A stretch of DNA of 64,000 bases from Psychromarinibacter halotolerans. Its GTDB lineage: Bacteria > Pseudomonadota > Alphaproteobacteria > Rhodobacterales > Rhodobacteraceae. A model generated the notes under the pieces. The model saw nothing but the letters and a program-made list of their open reading frames with translations, had not been told where the DNA came from and ran no database searches. The first letter of the stretch is position 1, and each line of letters begins with the position of its first letter. The DNA lies in contig NZ_JARGYD010000013.1 of assembly GCF_029168315.1 (NCBI RefSeq), positions 5,215-69,214 on the forward strand. Direction: 5' to 3'. Positions 34,648 through 42,445 of this stretch are shown in pieces. The translations under genes and the position numbers were made by a program.

Positions 34648-35289
34648 CTACCAGCGCAGGAACCGCCGCCCCGCCAGCGCGCCGATGCCGGTCGCGACGC
34701 CGATGGCGACGCTGTACCAGACCGCGTAGAACAGCGGGGAATCCTCGGTGCAGAACAGCGAATAGACCGCCGTCGACAGCCCCGCCGCCGCGAGACCCGC
34801 CAGCGCACCGCTGCGGGTCGGGTGCACCGGGGCGCCGCGTTTCAGGGCGTTGATCAGCCCCGCGAGGATCGGCAGCGACAGGACGGTGATCGCCGGGATG
34901 CAGACTTGCGTCGAATGGCCCAGGAACAGGATCAGCCGCTGTCCCGCCTCGGTGGCGCCCAGCGCCCAGAAGAACAGCGCGCCCACCGCCGCAGGCACCA
35001 GCCACACGGCGCGCCCCGTCTTGCCCGAGGGCACCGCCGGGCGCGCCGACCGCACCGCCAGCACCCACGCGAAGGCCGCAAGCAGCAACGGCAGCGCGGT
35101 CTTCGCCAGCACCACCGGGTCCATCAGCGCCGTGCCCAGCCCGGCGCGCGGGCCCAGCACAAGGAAGAACAGCACAACGGTCACGGCCAGACCCGCCACG
35201 CTGCCCAAGCCCGCCCGCCCCTCGATCGAGGCGGCGGGGGCCGGGGCGGGCTGAGCCGCCAGCGTGGCGATGAGGTCGTCGGTCTTCAT
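34648..35289 (-). CDS. nrsF: NrsF-type anti-sigma factor (DUF1109 membrane protein)
   Basis: This 213-residue integral membrane protein has about six hydrophobic helices. In Caulobacter, NrsF holds the ECF factor SigF inactive and senses chromate, cadmium and related stress through two conserved cysteines; here they are Cys130 (HSTQVCIPA) and Cys180 (SLFCTED). The start MKTDDLIATL is chosen because it matches the family; an ATG at 35310 that overlaps the sigma gene stop is possible. It lies directly after the sigma gene. Confidence 0.9.
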   Translation of the reverse strand: MKTDDLIATLAAQPAPAPAASIEGRAGLGSVAGLAVTVVLFFLVLGPRAGLGTALMDPVVLAKTALPLLLAAFAWVLAVRSARPAVPSGKTGRAVWLVPAAVGALFFWALGATEAGQRLILFLGHSTQVCIPAITVLSLPILAGLINALKRGAPVHPTRSGALAGLAAAGLSTAVYSLFCTEDSPLFYAVWYSVAIGVATGIGALAGRRFLRW

Positions 35290-35306
35290 TCTCTCCGTCT
35301 CTTCCG

Positions 35307-35843
35307 TCATTCGTTGGCACCGGCCAGCTTCTTCAGCCGGGTCAGCGCGCGGTGATAGGCCACACGGACCGCGCCTTCGCTCATTCCCATGCGCGCACCG
35401 ACTTCGCCGGCGCTTTCGCCTTCCACGCCCACGGCGCGGACGATCCCGGCAGAGCGGTCGTCCAGCCCGTCCATCAGCCGGGCAAGGTCGCGGGCCGCCG
35501 TCGGGTCGCCCGGCGCCTCGTCGGCCAGCCGGTCGGCCAGATCGTCGATGGGCACCTGCGTCGTCCCCTTGCGGCGGCGGAACGCGTCCGCCGTCTTGTA
35601 GCGGGCGATGGCATACAGCCACGGCGCCACCGGGTCGCCCTCGCGCCATGTATGACGCTTTGCGTGGATCGCAAGCAGGACCTCCTGCACGATATCCTCG
35701 TTCTCGGCCTCGGCCGATGACCGGCCGCGCACGATGGTCCGGATGACCGGGGTCACGTCTTGCAGGAACGCGGCATAGGCCACAGCCTCGCCGCGGTTCG
35801 CCCTGCTCAGGAGCGCGCCCCATCGATCATTCCGATCCGTCAT
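35307..35843 (-). CDS. sigF: ECF sigma factor, SigF-like
   Basis: This 178-residue ECF sigma-70 factor has region 2 with DIVQEVLLAIHAKRHTW and APWLYAIARYKTADAFRR, and region 4 with SAGEVGARMGMSEGAVRVAYHRAL as the -35 recognition helix-turn-helix. It lies divergent from the DUF2282-DUF692-DUF2063-DoxX operon and upstream of nrsF, the same layout as the Caulobacter SigF locus. A promoter-like pair identical to that of the divergent operon lies just upstream, suggesting autoregulation. Its 5' leader would be extremely short. Confidence 0.92.
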   Translation of the reverse strand: MTDRNDRWGALLSRANRGEAVAYAAFLQDVTPVIRTIVRGRSSAEAENEDIVQEVLLAIHAKRHTWREGDPVAPWLYAIARYKTADAFRRRKGTTQVPIDDLADRLADEAPGDPTAARDLARLMDGLDDRSAGIVRAVGVEGESAGEVGARMGMSEGAVRVAYHRALTRLKKLAGANE

Positions 35844-35852
35844 TACCCCTCC

Positions 35853-35878
35853 ATTCGCGCGGTGCCGGGAAACGTTAC
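35853..35878 (-). promoter_or_regulatory. Putative SigF-type promoter for the sigF-nrsF operon
   Basis: On the minus strand, -35 GTAAC (35874-35878) and -10 CGAAT (35853-35857) are 16 bp apart, matching the element ahead of the divergent operon. Transcription would start only a few bases before the sigF ATG, so the message may be nearly leaderless, or the real start codon may be downstream. Confidence 0.6.
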
Positions 35879-35925
35879 AGGCACCAACCCATTTCAGGCA
35901 AATTATTCACTCGTCCGTGATCGGC

Positions 35926-35952
35926 GTAACATTCCCCGCGCCTTCCCCGAAT
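35926..35952 (+). promoter_or_regulatory. Putative SigF-type promoter for the bufferin operon
   Basis: GTAAC (35926-35930), a 17-bp spacer beginning ATTCCCCG, then CGAAT (35948-35952). Both boxes and the flanking GG match the sigF upstream element. It lies 50 bp before the bufA1 start, leaving room for the GGAGG ribosome-binding site. Confidence 0.65.
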
Positions 35953-36002
35953 GGCTTTGCATGGACGCCACGAACGGCGATCCGCTTCATCGGAGGATAG
36001 AC

Positions 36003-36314
36003 ATGACCACGACCACCAACAAAGCCCTTCTCGCCACCGCCGTTGCAACCGCCCTGATGGGTGTCAGCGTCGCCGGCACCGCCAGCGCCCAAGCGCAAGA
36101 GAAATGCTTCGGCGTTTCGATGGCGGGCGCGAACGACTGCGCCGCCGGCCCGGGCACCACCTGCGCCGGGACGTCCAAGGTGGACTATCAGGGCAATGCG
36201 TGGACGCTTGTCGACGCGGGCACCTGCGCCGAGATCGAGCTTCCCGCGATGGCCGACGGCACGCCCCGCATGGGGTCGCTGGAAGCGCTGGAGCGTGACC
36301 TTCCCATGTCCTGA
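36003..36314 (+). CDS. bufA1: Bufferin precursor peptide BufA1 (DUF2282)
   Basis: This 103-residue precursor has a Sec signal peptide (cleavage near Ala-Gln about residue 29-32) and four conserved cysteines at 35, 46, 54 and 75 (EKCFGVS, NDCAAG, TTCAG, GTCAEI), the DUF2282 pattern. In Caulobacter such bufferins are modified at cysteines to thiooxazoles by a DUF692 enzyme and bind copper in the periplasm. TCGGAGGATAGAC is a strong ribosome-binding site. It is the first gene of the operon and follows a SigF-type promoter. The C-terminal extension after Cys75 is somewhat long and acidic. Confidence 0.92.
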   Translation: MTTTTNKALLATAVATALMGVSVAGTASAQAQEKCFGVSMAGANDCAAGPGTTCAGTSKVDYQGNAWTLVDAGTCAEIELPAMADGTPRMGSLEALERDLPMS

Positions 36315-36349
36315 CCGGACCCGGGCCTTCCCCGGGCCCAAACCAGACT

Positions 36350-36373
36350 GGGCGCGGCACATCAGCCGCGCCC
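36350..36373 (+). other. Strong hairpin between bufA1 and bufB1
   Basis: GGGCGCGGC (36350-36358), a 6-nt loop, GCCGCGCCC (36365-36373). A smaller CCCGGG hairpin precedes it (36320-36336). There is no T tract, so it is more likely an mRNA-stability element protecting the abundant bufA1 message than a full terminator. Confidence 0.6.
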
Positions 36374-36409
36374 GGTCCACCGACGATCACCGGACAGAAA
36401 GGCAGACCG

Positions 36410-37279
36410 ATGCTTGACGCGACCCCCCAGACGTTCGACCGCCTCCCGCATTCGCCCGGCGTCGGCTATAAACCGCAGCACTATGCAGACATCCTGCGCG
36501 ATCCCGCCCCGGTGCGGTGGCTGGAGATCCACGCCGAGAATTACATGGGCGACGGCGGCCGCCCGCTGGCGCAGCTGCGCCACTTGGCCGAACGGTTCCC
36601 GATCTCTGTCCACGGTGTCGGCCTGTCGATCGGCGGCGAGGGACGGCTGGACCCCGATCACCTTGCCCGGCTGCGGCACCTTGTCGAGTGGCTGAACCCT
36701 GCCAGCTTTTCCGAGCACCTTGCGTGGTCCACCCATGACAGCCACTTTCTGAACGACCTGCTGCCCCTGCCCTATACCGCGCAAACGCTGGCCCGCGTCG
36801 CGGCGCATATCGATCAGGTGCAGGACACGCTGGGCCGCCGGATGCTGCTGGAAAACCCGTCCAGCTATCTCGCCTTCGAGGAAAGCGACTGGTCCGAGAT
36901 CGATTTTCTGGCCGAGATCGCCCGGCGCACCGGCTGCGGCCTGCTGCTGGACGTGAACAACGTCTTCGTTTCGGCCACCAACCAGCAGACCGACCCGGTG
37001 TCCTATATCGATGCCTTCCCCCATGCCGCCGTGGGCGAGATCCATCTTGGCGGCCATGACGAGGATGAGGACGAAGCCGGTGCGCCGCTGCTGATCGACA
37101 GCCACGGGGCCGAGGTCGTCGATCCGGTCTGGTCGCTGTATGCCCACACCATTGCCGTGGGCGGCGCGAAGCCCACGTTGATCGAATGGGACACCGATGT
37201 GCCCGACTGGCCGGTGCTGGCCGCCGAGGCCGCCCGCGCGGCACGGGTGCTGGAGCCCGTTTCGGAGACGGTCGGATGA
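36410..37279 (+). CDS. bufB1: Bufferin-modifying multinuclear non-heme iron oxidase BufB1 (DUF692/MNIO)
   Basis: This 289-residue TIM-barrel enzyme has the MNIO metal-ligand segments EIHAENYMG, SVHGVGLSIGG, FSEHLAW, LLENPSSY, LDVNNVFVSA, EIHLGGH and LIEWDTDVP in order. The family oxidises cysteines of partner peptides to 5-thiooxazole, using the DUF2063 partner to present the substrate. It follows the precursor gene and overlaps bufC1 by 4 bases (ATGA). It is full length. Confidence 0.95.
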   Translation: MLDATPQTFDRLPHSPGVGYKPQHYADILRDPAPVRWLEIHAENYMGDGGRPLAQLRHLAERFPISVHGVGLSIGGEGRLDPDHLARLRHLVEWLNPASFSEHLAWSTHDSHFLNDLLPLPYTAQTLARVAAHIDQVQDTLGRRMLLENPSSYLAFEESDWSEIDFLAEIARRTGCGLLLDVNNVFVSATNQQTDPVSYIDAFPHAAVGEIHLGGHDEDEDEAGAPLLIDSHGAEVVDPVWSLYAHTIAVGGAKPTLIEWDTDVPDWPVLAAEAARAARVLEPVSETVG

Positions 37280-38037
37280 GCGTCACGCAGGATCAGTTCA
37301 CCCGCGCCATGCTGGACCCCGCCGCCGCCGTGCCGCCGGGGCTGGCCAACCCGGATGGCCGCCCCGCCGCACGCCGGTTCGACGTGTACCGCAACAACGT
37401 CGCCGTCAGCCTGACCGAGGCGCTAGAACAGGCGTTCCCGGTGATCCGCAAGCTGGTGGGCGACGCCAATTTCCGGGTGCTGGCCGGGATCTACCTGCGC
37501 AAGCACCCGCCCGCCTCGGCACTGATGATGCACTACGGGCAGGATATGCCCGGCTTTCTCGAAACCTTCGAGCCGGTGCAGACCCTTGGCTATCTGCCCG
37601 ACGTGGCGCGACTGGAACTGGCGTTGCGCGCGTCCTACCACGCCGCCGACAGTTGCGGCGTTGCGCCCGAGACGTTGCAGGCGCTGCCGCCCGACCGGCT
37701 GATGGGGTCCGCCCTTCGGTTGGCCCCGTCGCTGCGGCTGCTGCGGTCGGACTGGCCGGTGCACGGGATCTGGCGGTTCAACACCGTCCCCGACGCGCCC
37801 AAGCCCGAACCGCGCGCCGAGGACGTCCTGATCCTGCGGCCTGACTACGACCCGGCGCCCGTGCTGCTGCCGTCGGGCGGCGGAACCTTCATGGCCCGGC
37901 TGTTGGCCCACGCCACCCTTGCCGAAGCCCACGACGCCGCGCTGGACGCCGCGCCGGGCTTCGATCTTGCCCCGTTGCTTGGGCAACTCATCACCGCCGG
38001 TGCGATCACCGGCCTGACGGAAGGACCCACAGGATGA
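37276..38037 (+). CDS. bufC1: Bufferin maturation partner BufC1 (DUF2063)
   Basis: This 253-residue protein carries the DUF2063 N-terminus (RRFDVYRNNVAVSLTEALEQ) and a C-terminal domain that in relatives serves as the RiPP precursor recognition partner of the DUF692 enzyme. The start at 37276 overlaps the bufB1 stop by ATGA, and bufD1 starts inside its stop, so translation is tightly coupled. It is cytoplasmic. Confidence 0.93.
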   Translation: MSVTQDQFTRAMLDPAAAVPPGLANPDGRPAARRFDVYRNNVAVSLTEALEQAFPVIRKLVGDANFRVLAGIYLRKHPPASALMMHYGQDMPGFLETFEPVQTLGYLPDVARLELALRASYHAADSCGVAPETLQALPPDRLMGSALRLAPSLRLLRSDWPVHGIWRFNTVPDAPKPEPRAEDVLILRPDYDPAPVLLPSGGGTFMARLLAHATLAEAHDAALDAAPGFDLAPLLGQLITAGAITGLTEGPTG

Positions 38038-38606
38038 CCCGGCTTGTCGCGCTGCACACCGCCCTTTTCGCCCGGATCGAGTCCATCGCTTTCGCCGTGC
38101 TTCCCACCTTGGCCCGCTTCGTCTTTGCGGCGGTGCTGCTGGGGTATTACTGGAACTCCGCGCTGACCAAGCTGGGCGACGGCGTGTTCGGCTTCATCCG
38201 TCTAAGCTCGGGCGCCTATGTCCAGATGTTCCCGAAACAGATGGAGGCAGCGGGCTATGATCCGTCGATGCTGGGCCTTGGCTACAAGCTGGTGGCGCTG
38301 GCCGGAACGTGGGCCGAGTTCATCCTGCCGCTGCTGTTGGTGATCGGGTTGTTCACCCGGCTTGCGGCGCTGGGGATGATCGGCTTTGTCGCGGTGCAGT
38401 CGCTGACCGACATCTACGGCCACAACGCCGATGCCGACACCATCGGCCACTGGTTCGACAGGATCGCGGACGCGCATATCCTCGACCAGCGGGCGTTCTG
38501 GGTCTTCGTGCTGGTCTACCTTGTGTTCCGGGGCGCCGGGCCGGTCTCGGTCGACCGGCTGGTGCTGGAACGGCCCGCGCCCCGGGTTCAGGCGGCGTCC
38601 GGCTGA
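38034..38606 (+). CDS. bufD1: DoxX family membrane protein (BufD1)
   Basis: This 190-residue protein has four predicted transmembrane helices (for example LARFVFAAVLLGYYWNSAL and FILPLLLVIGLFTRLAALGM) typical of DoxX. DoxX-type genes are the usual fourth gene of SigF-controlled bufferin operons; their role, perhaps redox or quinone-linked, is not established. It starts in the bufC1 stop (ATGA) and its 3' end overlaps the convergent gene by 19 bp. Confidence 0.9.
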   Translation: MTRLVALHTALFARIESIAFAVLPTLARFVFAAVLLGYYWNSALTKLGDGVFGFIRLSSGAYVQMFPKQMEAAGYDPSMLGLGYKLVALAGTWAEFILPLLLVIGLFTRLAALGMIGFVAVQSLTDIYGHNADADTIGHWFDRIADAHILDQRAFWVFVLVYLVFRGAGPVSVDRLVLERPAPRVQAASG

Positions 38607-38944
38607 CGCGCCACCAGCGCAAGCACAGCGCCAAGGCCGCACATGCCGATCGGGAACATCGTGGCGGGGTTGAAGCCGAAGGCGTAGTACATCCCGCCCG
38701 CCGACAGCGCCATCAGCACCGCCGCGGCAGTGGCCTGCGACCGGGCCATCGCCCCGCCCGCGACGGCAAGGATCGGCGACAGGAAGCCCGCCACCCGGAT
38801 GATGTCCGCGTTCTCGACCTGAAGCGCGACCTCGTCGACGCCGCCCAGCCATTCCACGACCCACAGATAGCCGGTGCTGAACAACCCGACGATCATTCCG
38901 ACGATCCCGCCGATGACACCCAGCATAAGCGCGGCGTTGCGCAT
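38588..38944 (-). CDS. Small four-helix membrane protein of unknown function
   Basis: This 118-residue protein is mostly hydrophobic, with four helices (about 5-32, 50-66, 70-88 and 92-112) and a short extracytoplasmic acidic loop. It is convergent with bufD1, overlapping it by 19 bp. AAGGAGAAC precedes its ATG. I do not recognise the family. Confidence 0.72.
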   Translation of the reverse strand: MRNAALMLGVIGGIVGMIVGLFSTGYLWVVEWLGGVDEVALQVENADIIRVAGFLSPILAVAGGAMARSQATAAAVLMALSAGGMYYAFGFNPATMFPIGMCGLGAVLALVARQPDAA

Positions 38945-38989
38945 GTTCGTTCTCCTTCGTGCGTTCAGCAGATAGGTACCCGGCGGGAC

Positions 38990-39316
38990 TTATCCAAGAA
39001 GTGCCGCCTGCACATCCTTGCCCCAGCCCAAGTACAGGCGCCCCTCGTGGTCGATCACCGGGCGTTTCATCAGCGTCGGATGATTCGCCAACAATTCCAC
39101 CGGGTTGCCTTCCTGTTCAGCGGCCGTGAGTCCGCGCCACGTCGTCGAACGGCGGTTCAGCACCGCGTCGCCAAGCGTCTCGACAAAGCGCGAAAGCTCT
39201 GCTTCGGGCACGCCGTCCGACCTTACGTCAATGACGTTCAGGTCATAACCATGCGACCGCAAAGCCTTTTCCGCTTTCCGGCATGTGTCGCATGTCTTAA
39301 GGCCATAGAAATCCAT
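38990..39316 (-). CDS. ArsC/Spx-like thioredoxin-fold protein
   Basis: This 108-residue protein has the redox motif CDTC (KTCDTCRKAEKAL) near the N-terminus and RRSTTWRGL and PTLMKRPVI further on, as in the Spx/MgsR/YffB branch of the arsenate reductase family. It is unlikely to be a true arsenate reductase; no ars genes are nearby. ATG at 39316 with GGAAGAAGAG upstream is preferred over a GTG four codons earlier. Confidence 0.88.
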   Translation of the reverse strand: MDFYGLKTCDTCRKAEKALRSHGYDLNVIDVRSDGVPEAELSRFVETLGDAVLNRRSTTWRGLTAAEQEGNPVELLANHPTLMKRPVIDHEGRLYLGWGKDVQAALLG

Positions 39317-39481
39317 CTCTTCTTCCACTCGTGCTCGACTTCATCTCTGTTCCGCGACACCAATAATTCACTTGCTTCTGTACGTGAATGGGCGATGCTT
39401 GATTCCGTGACGACAGACTTTCTTCGAAGACCGCTCCTGTCCGGAGCAGCCTCTGAGACTTGGAAGACCCTGGCTGCATCA

Positions 39482-39504
39482 CACCCACCGCAATCCCGTG
39501 GGTG
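39482..39504 (+). promoter_or_regulatory. Hairpin in the cold-shock gene 5' leader
   Basis: CACCCAC (39482-39488) pairs with GTGGGTG (39498-39504), 12 bp before the AAGGAGAG ribosome-binding site at 39516. A structured leader could give temperature-responsive translation, as in other csp genes, but this is not proven. Confidence 0.4.
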
Positions 39505-39528
39505 GGGAACTAGACAAGGAGAGACGGA

Positions 39529-39735
39529 ATGCCGACTGGCACCGTGAAATGGTTCAATACCACCAAGGGCTACGGCTTCATCGCGCCCGACGAGGGCGGC
39601 AAGGACGTTTTCGTGCACATCTCTGCCGTTGAACGCGCGGGCATGACCGGCCTCGCGGACAACCAGAAGATCGAGTACGAACTGCGCGAAGGCCGCGACG
39701 GCCGTGCGTCGGCGTCCGAACTGAAGGCCATCTGA
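39529..39735 (+). CDS. Cold-shock domain protein (CspA family)
   Basis: This 68-residue single-domain OB-fold protein has RNP1 KGYGFIAP and RNP2 VFVHIS, both intact. It binds single-stranded nucleic acids and acts as an RNA chaperone. The ribosome-binding site AAGGAGAG is strong and the leader contains a small hairpin. The gene is monocistronic. Confidence 0.95.
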   Translation: MPTGTVKWFNTTKGYGFIAPDEGGKDVFVHISAVERAGMTGLADNQKIEYELREGRDGRASASELKAI

Positions 39736-39916
39736 ACAGATCCCGCCTGCACCCGTGAGAGGCGGCCCCACGCCGGGCCGCGCTATCACGCATGACCCGC
39801 GGCCGCAGTGTGCCGCGCCTCGGTGAGTCGACCGACGTCACCGAAAAGGCCCCCTTTTCCGCCAAATGCCATCAATGCCGCGCGCCCTATGGCGCCGCTC
39901 ACGACCTGCTGGCGCG

Positions 39917-40216
39917 TCAGCTTTCGGTTCGGTCGTCGCTGTACCAGTCCTGCCCCATCGCAACGATGCAGGACCGCCCGCTGGCGTAGGTCATCAGCAA
40001 GGTCCACTCCTTCGAGGACGGCGCCTCCCAGATTTCCATGATCTGATCCGGCGCCCGCATCCCGGTGCCGCGCCGCTCTGCAAGGTATTCCCGCGTCAGG
40101 CGATTATACATCTGGTCGGTCGGCGCGCAGATGATGTCCGGCAACGGGTTCGCGGCAAGGGGTGTCGCCTGTAGCGAAACAGCGAAAATGGCCGCGACGG
40201 CCACTCGGATGCTCAT
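39917..40216 (-). CDS. Small secreted protein of unknown function
   Basis: This 99-residue protein has a Sec signal peptide (MSIRVAVAAIFAVSLQATPLAA, cleavage near residue 22) and two cysteines in the mature part (IICAPTD and GRSCIVAM) that probably form a disulfide. The TYASGRSCIVAMGQDW C-terminal segment is common in small periplasmic proteins of Rhodobacteraceae. GGGAGACGACCC precedes its start. No function is assigned. Confidence 0.75.
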   Translation of the reverse strand: MSIRVAVAAIFAVSLQATPLAANPLPDIICAPTDQMYNRLTREYLAERRGTGMRAPDQIMEIWEAPSSKEWTLLMTYASGRSCIVAMGQDWYSDDRTES

Positions 40217-40353
40217 GGGTCGTCTCCCGGAGTCGTTGGCTCTGGAAGAAAGTGTAACGGCTTTATGACAGTCTGTATATACGTTTGTTATACAAAATTG
40301 TCGTCAAACCGGAAACCCGTTGGAAAGGGTTTCGCGCGGGCCGGGGCATGGAA

Positions 40354-40376
40354 GGTGGGTTGGAAACCCACCCTAC
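40354..40376. repeat. Palindromic intergenic repeat, family B, copy 4
   Basis: GGTGGGTT, a 3-nt loop (GGA), AACCCACC then CTAC. It differs from the 10111-10222 copies by compensating changes in both arms (GATGGGG to GGTGGGT), so pairing is conserved. It lies 7 bp beyond the thyX stop codon. Confidence 0.75.
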
Positions 40377-40382
40377 GCCGTA

Positions 40383-41288
40383 TCAGGCGATGGCCGCCTG
40401 AAACTCGCGCCATTCGCCCTTGGACATGCCGGACGTCTCTTGCGTCACGTCTTCGCCCTTCAGCATCCGCTTCAGGCAGTCCACCGCCTTGGACGACAGG
40501 GTGACGCCGCCCATGCGGTAATCTTCGAACGCGGCATAGGCGAACGGGACCCAGTCCTTGACCATCTCGCAGATGGCGTCGGCATAGACGCGGATCTCGT
40601 ACTGGGCGTGGGCGTCGGCCCGCAGGCGCAGGAAGTGGAACAGGTTGTGCAGGTCCACCTTCCAGTACCACTGGGTATAGATGTTCGCCGGCAGGTTCAT
40701 CCGCGCCAGTTCCCGCGCAAGGCCCTGCTGGCCGTCCTGCGACAGCATCTCTTCGTAGTGGTCATAGGACCGGCCCGCGTCGGATTTCAGGATTTCCAGA
40801 ACCCGCTCGGCCTCGGCGCCGGTCAGAACCTCGCCCCGGCCTTGGTTGTTCACCGTCGACTGCGCCGCAAGCGCATCGGGCTGCGGGATATAGAATTCAC
40901 GGTCGAGGATCGAATAGCGCGCGGAGTACTCGTTCACGTTGGCGGTGCGGTGGCGGATCCACTGGCGCGCGACGAAGACCGGCAGCTTCACATGCAGCTT
41001 GATCTCGCACATCTCGAACGGGGTCGAGTGCCAGTGCCGCATCAGGTAGCGGATCAGGCCCTCGTCGTTCGACACGTGCTTGGTGCCCGCGCCGTAGGAC
41101 ACGCGCGCCGCCTGCACGATGGCGTTGTCGTCGCCCATGTAGTCGATCACGCGGACGAAACCGTGGTCCAGCACCTCGCTCGCCTTGTACAGGTGCGCCT
41201 CCATCCCCTCGGACACGGCCCGCAGCGTGGGGCGCGGCGTAGCGCGCTGGGCGTCGATCTCGGCTTGCTGTTCAGGCGTCAGAGGCAT
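40383..41288 (-). CDS. thyX: FAD-dependent thymidylate synthase ThyX
   Basis: ThyX makes dTMP using FAD and methylenetetrahydrofolate. This 301-residue protein has the ThyX signature with Arg112-His-Arg114, Ser122 and Arg124-Tyr125 (RHRTANVNEYSARY). ACAGGAGCCCCC precedes the ATG at 41288; the frame continues upstream but without support. No thyA was seen in the window. A family B repeat follows it. Confidence 0.95.
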   Translation of the reverse strand: MPLTPEQQAEIDAQRATPRPTLRAVSEGMEAHLYKASEVLDHGFVRVIDYMGDDNAIVQAARVSYGAGTKHVSNDEGLIRYLMRHWHSTPFEMCEIKLHVKLPVFVARQWIRHRTANVNEYSARYSILDREFYIPQPDALAAQSTVNNQGRGEVLTGAEAERVLEILKSDAGRSYDHYEEMLSQDGQQGLARELARMNLPANIYTQWYWKVDLHNLFHFLRLRADAHAQYEIRVYADAICEMVKDWVPFAYAAFEDYRMGGVTLSSKAVDCLKRMLKGEDVTQETSGMSKGEWREFQAAIA

Positions 41289-41499
41289 GTCGGGGGCTCC
41301 TGTGGGTCGGTCGCGCGCTATACTACATCTATGCCGCCGAAATGGAATATCCTCGACATGCTGTAAAGCTGAAGCCGCACTCAGCCGACGGGCGCGGTTT
41401 TCGTGCATCACTCGCCCCTGATGAAAGTCACGCTTCGTTGACTTGACGCAGGGGCTTCGGCACCTTCGGTGCAACGAGGCAACAAGAACGAGCAGACCA

Positions 41500-42444
41500 A
41501 TGCGTAAACCCGTGGCGGCGCTGGCCGTCCTGTGCCTTTTGGCCGCCTGCGAAGGCAACCCCCTTGCCGTGGACGAAACCGAAGACGTCATCGACGACGG
41601 TGAGGTCGAGGAAGAAGAAACCAACGGCGCGGGCATTCCGCTTGCCCTGTCGAACAATTTGGACGGCGTTGTCTACAACCCATCTGCGCGCACGCTTCTG
41701 GTCTCGATCCGAGGCCTGGACGGCACGCCGGAGGAGGTCGAGTTCGAATACAACTCTGCCGCCACCGCAGGTCTCCCTTCTGGCCACTTCGCCTTCACCA
41801 AGCAGGAAGACGCGCTGGACCGCTTCTTCACCGGTGTCGCGAAAGAGGCCAACGACGGCGACACCCGCGCGGTGGTCGTGTCGGACGGCGGCCAGTTCAA
41901 CCGCTTCTTTTGGGGCGGCCACTACGAACGCGACGGCGACTTCGACCCGCCCCCGATCGGGGACGGCCCCGGCGCGGGGCAGGTCAGCTATGCTGGCGGT
42001 TACGTCGGCCTCGACAACTACAGCGGCCCGACTCCCCCGCAGACCACCGACCCCGTGCTGCAACCGCAGGCGCCGGGACGGGTGGTCGGCGATGCGTTCA
42101 TCAACGTGAACTTCCAGGACATGCTGGTGAACGGCGCGATCTTCAACCGCTACGCAATCGACAACCCGACCCTGCCGGAACTGCGCGACGTCATCATGAT
42201 CGTGACAGACATCGAAGCCGACGGCACCTTCCTCGGCGAACTCGAAAGTGTCGAGGGCGAAACGATCTCCGGCAACTATGGCGGGATCTTCGGCGGCAAC
42301 AACTCCAGTTCGGTCGCCGGTCTCATCGGCTTCATCCCCGATCCCGACCTTCCGCGCAGCTGGGAAACCGGCATGTTCGTGCTGACCCAGTGCGGCATGT
42401 CCGGCGAGGACGCCGCGCTCTGCGCCGAAACGGCACCGAACTGA
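41500..42444 (+). CDS. TbpB-like surface lipoprotein (predicted Slam substrate)
   Basis: This 314-residue lipoprotein has a lipobox LLAAC, so the mature protein begins at about Cys17, followed by an acidic linker. The C-terminal domain has the beta-barrel pattern of transferrin-binding protein B-like proteins, with GNYGGIFGGNNSSSVAGLIG (about 263-282) corresponding to their G-x-FYGPN-AEE-x-GG element. It is followed after 1 bp by a Slam-type gene, the arrangement of type XI substrates. The ligand is unknown; iron or haem is a guess. Two cysteines are near the C-terminus. Confidence 0.75.
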   Translation: MRKPVAALAVLCLLAACEGNPLAVDETEDVIDDGEVEEEETNGAGIPLALSNNLDGVVYNPSARTLLVSIRGLDGTPEEVEFEYNSAATAGLPSGHFAFTKQEDALDRFFTGVAKEANDGDTRAVVVSDGGQFNRFFWGGHYERDGDFDPPPIGDGPGAGQVSYAGGYVGLDNYSGPTPPQTTDPVLQPQAPGRVVGDAFINVNFQDMLVNGAIFNRYAIDNPTLPELRDVIMIVTDIEADGTFLGELESVEGETISGNYGGIFGGNNSSSVAGLIGFIPDPDLPRSWETGMFVLTQCGMSGEDAALCAETAPN

Positions 42445-42445
42445 C

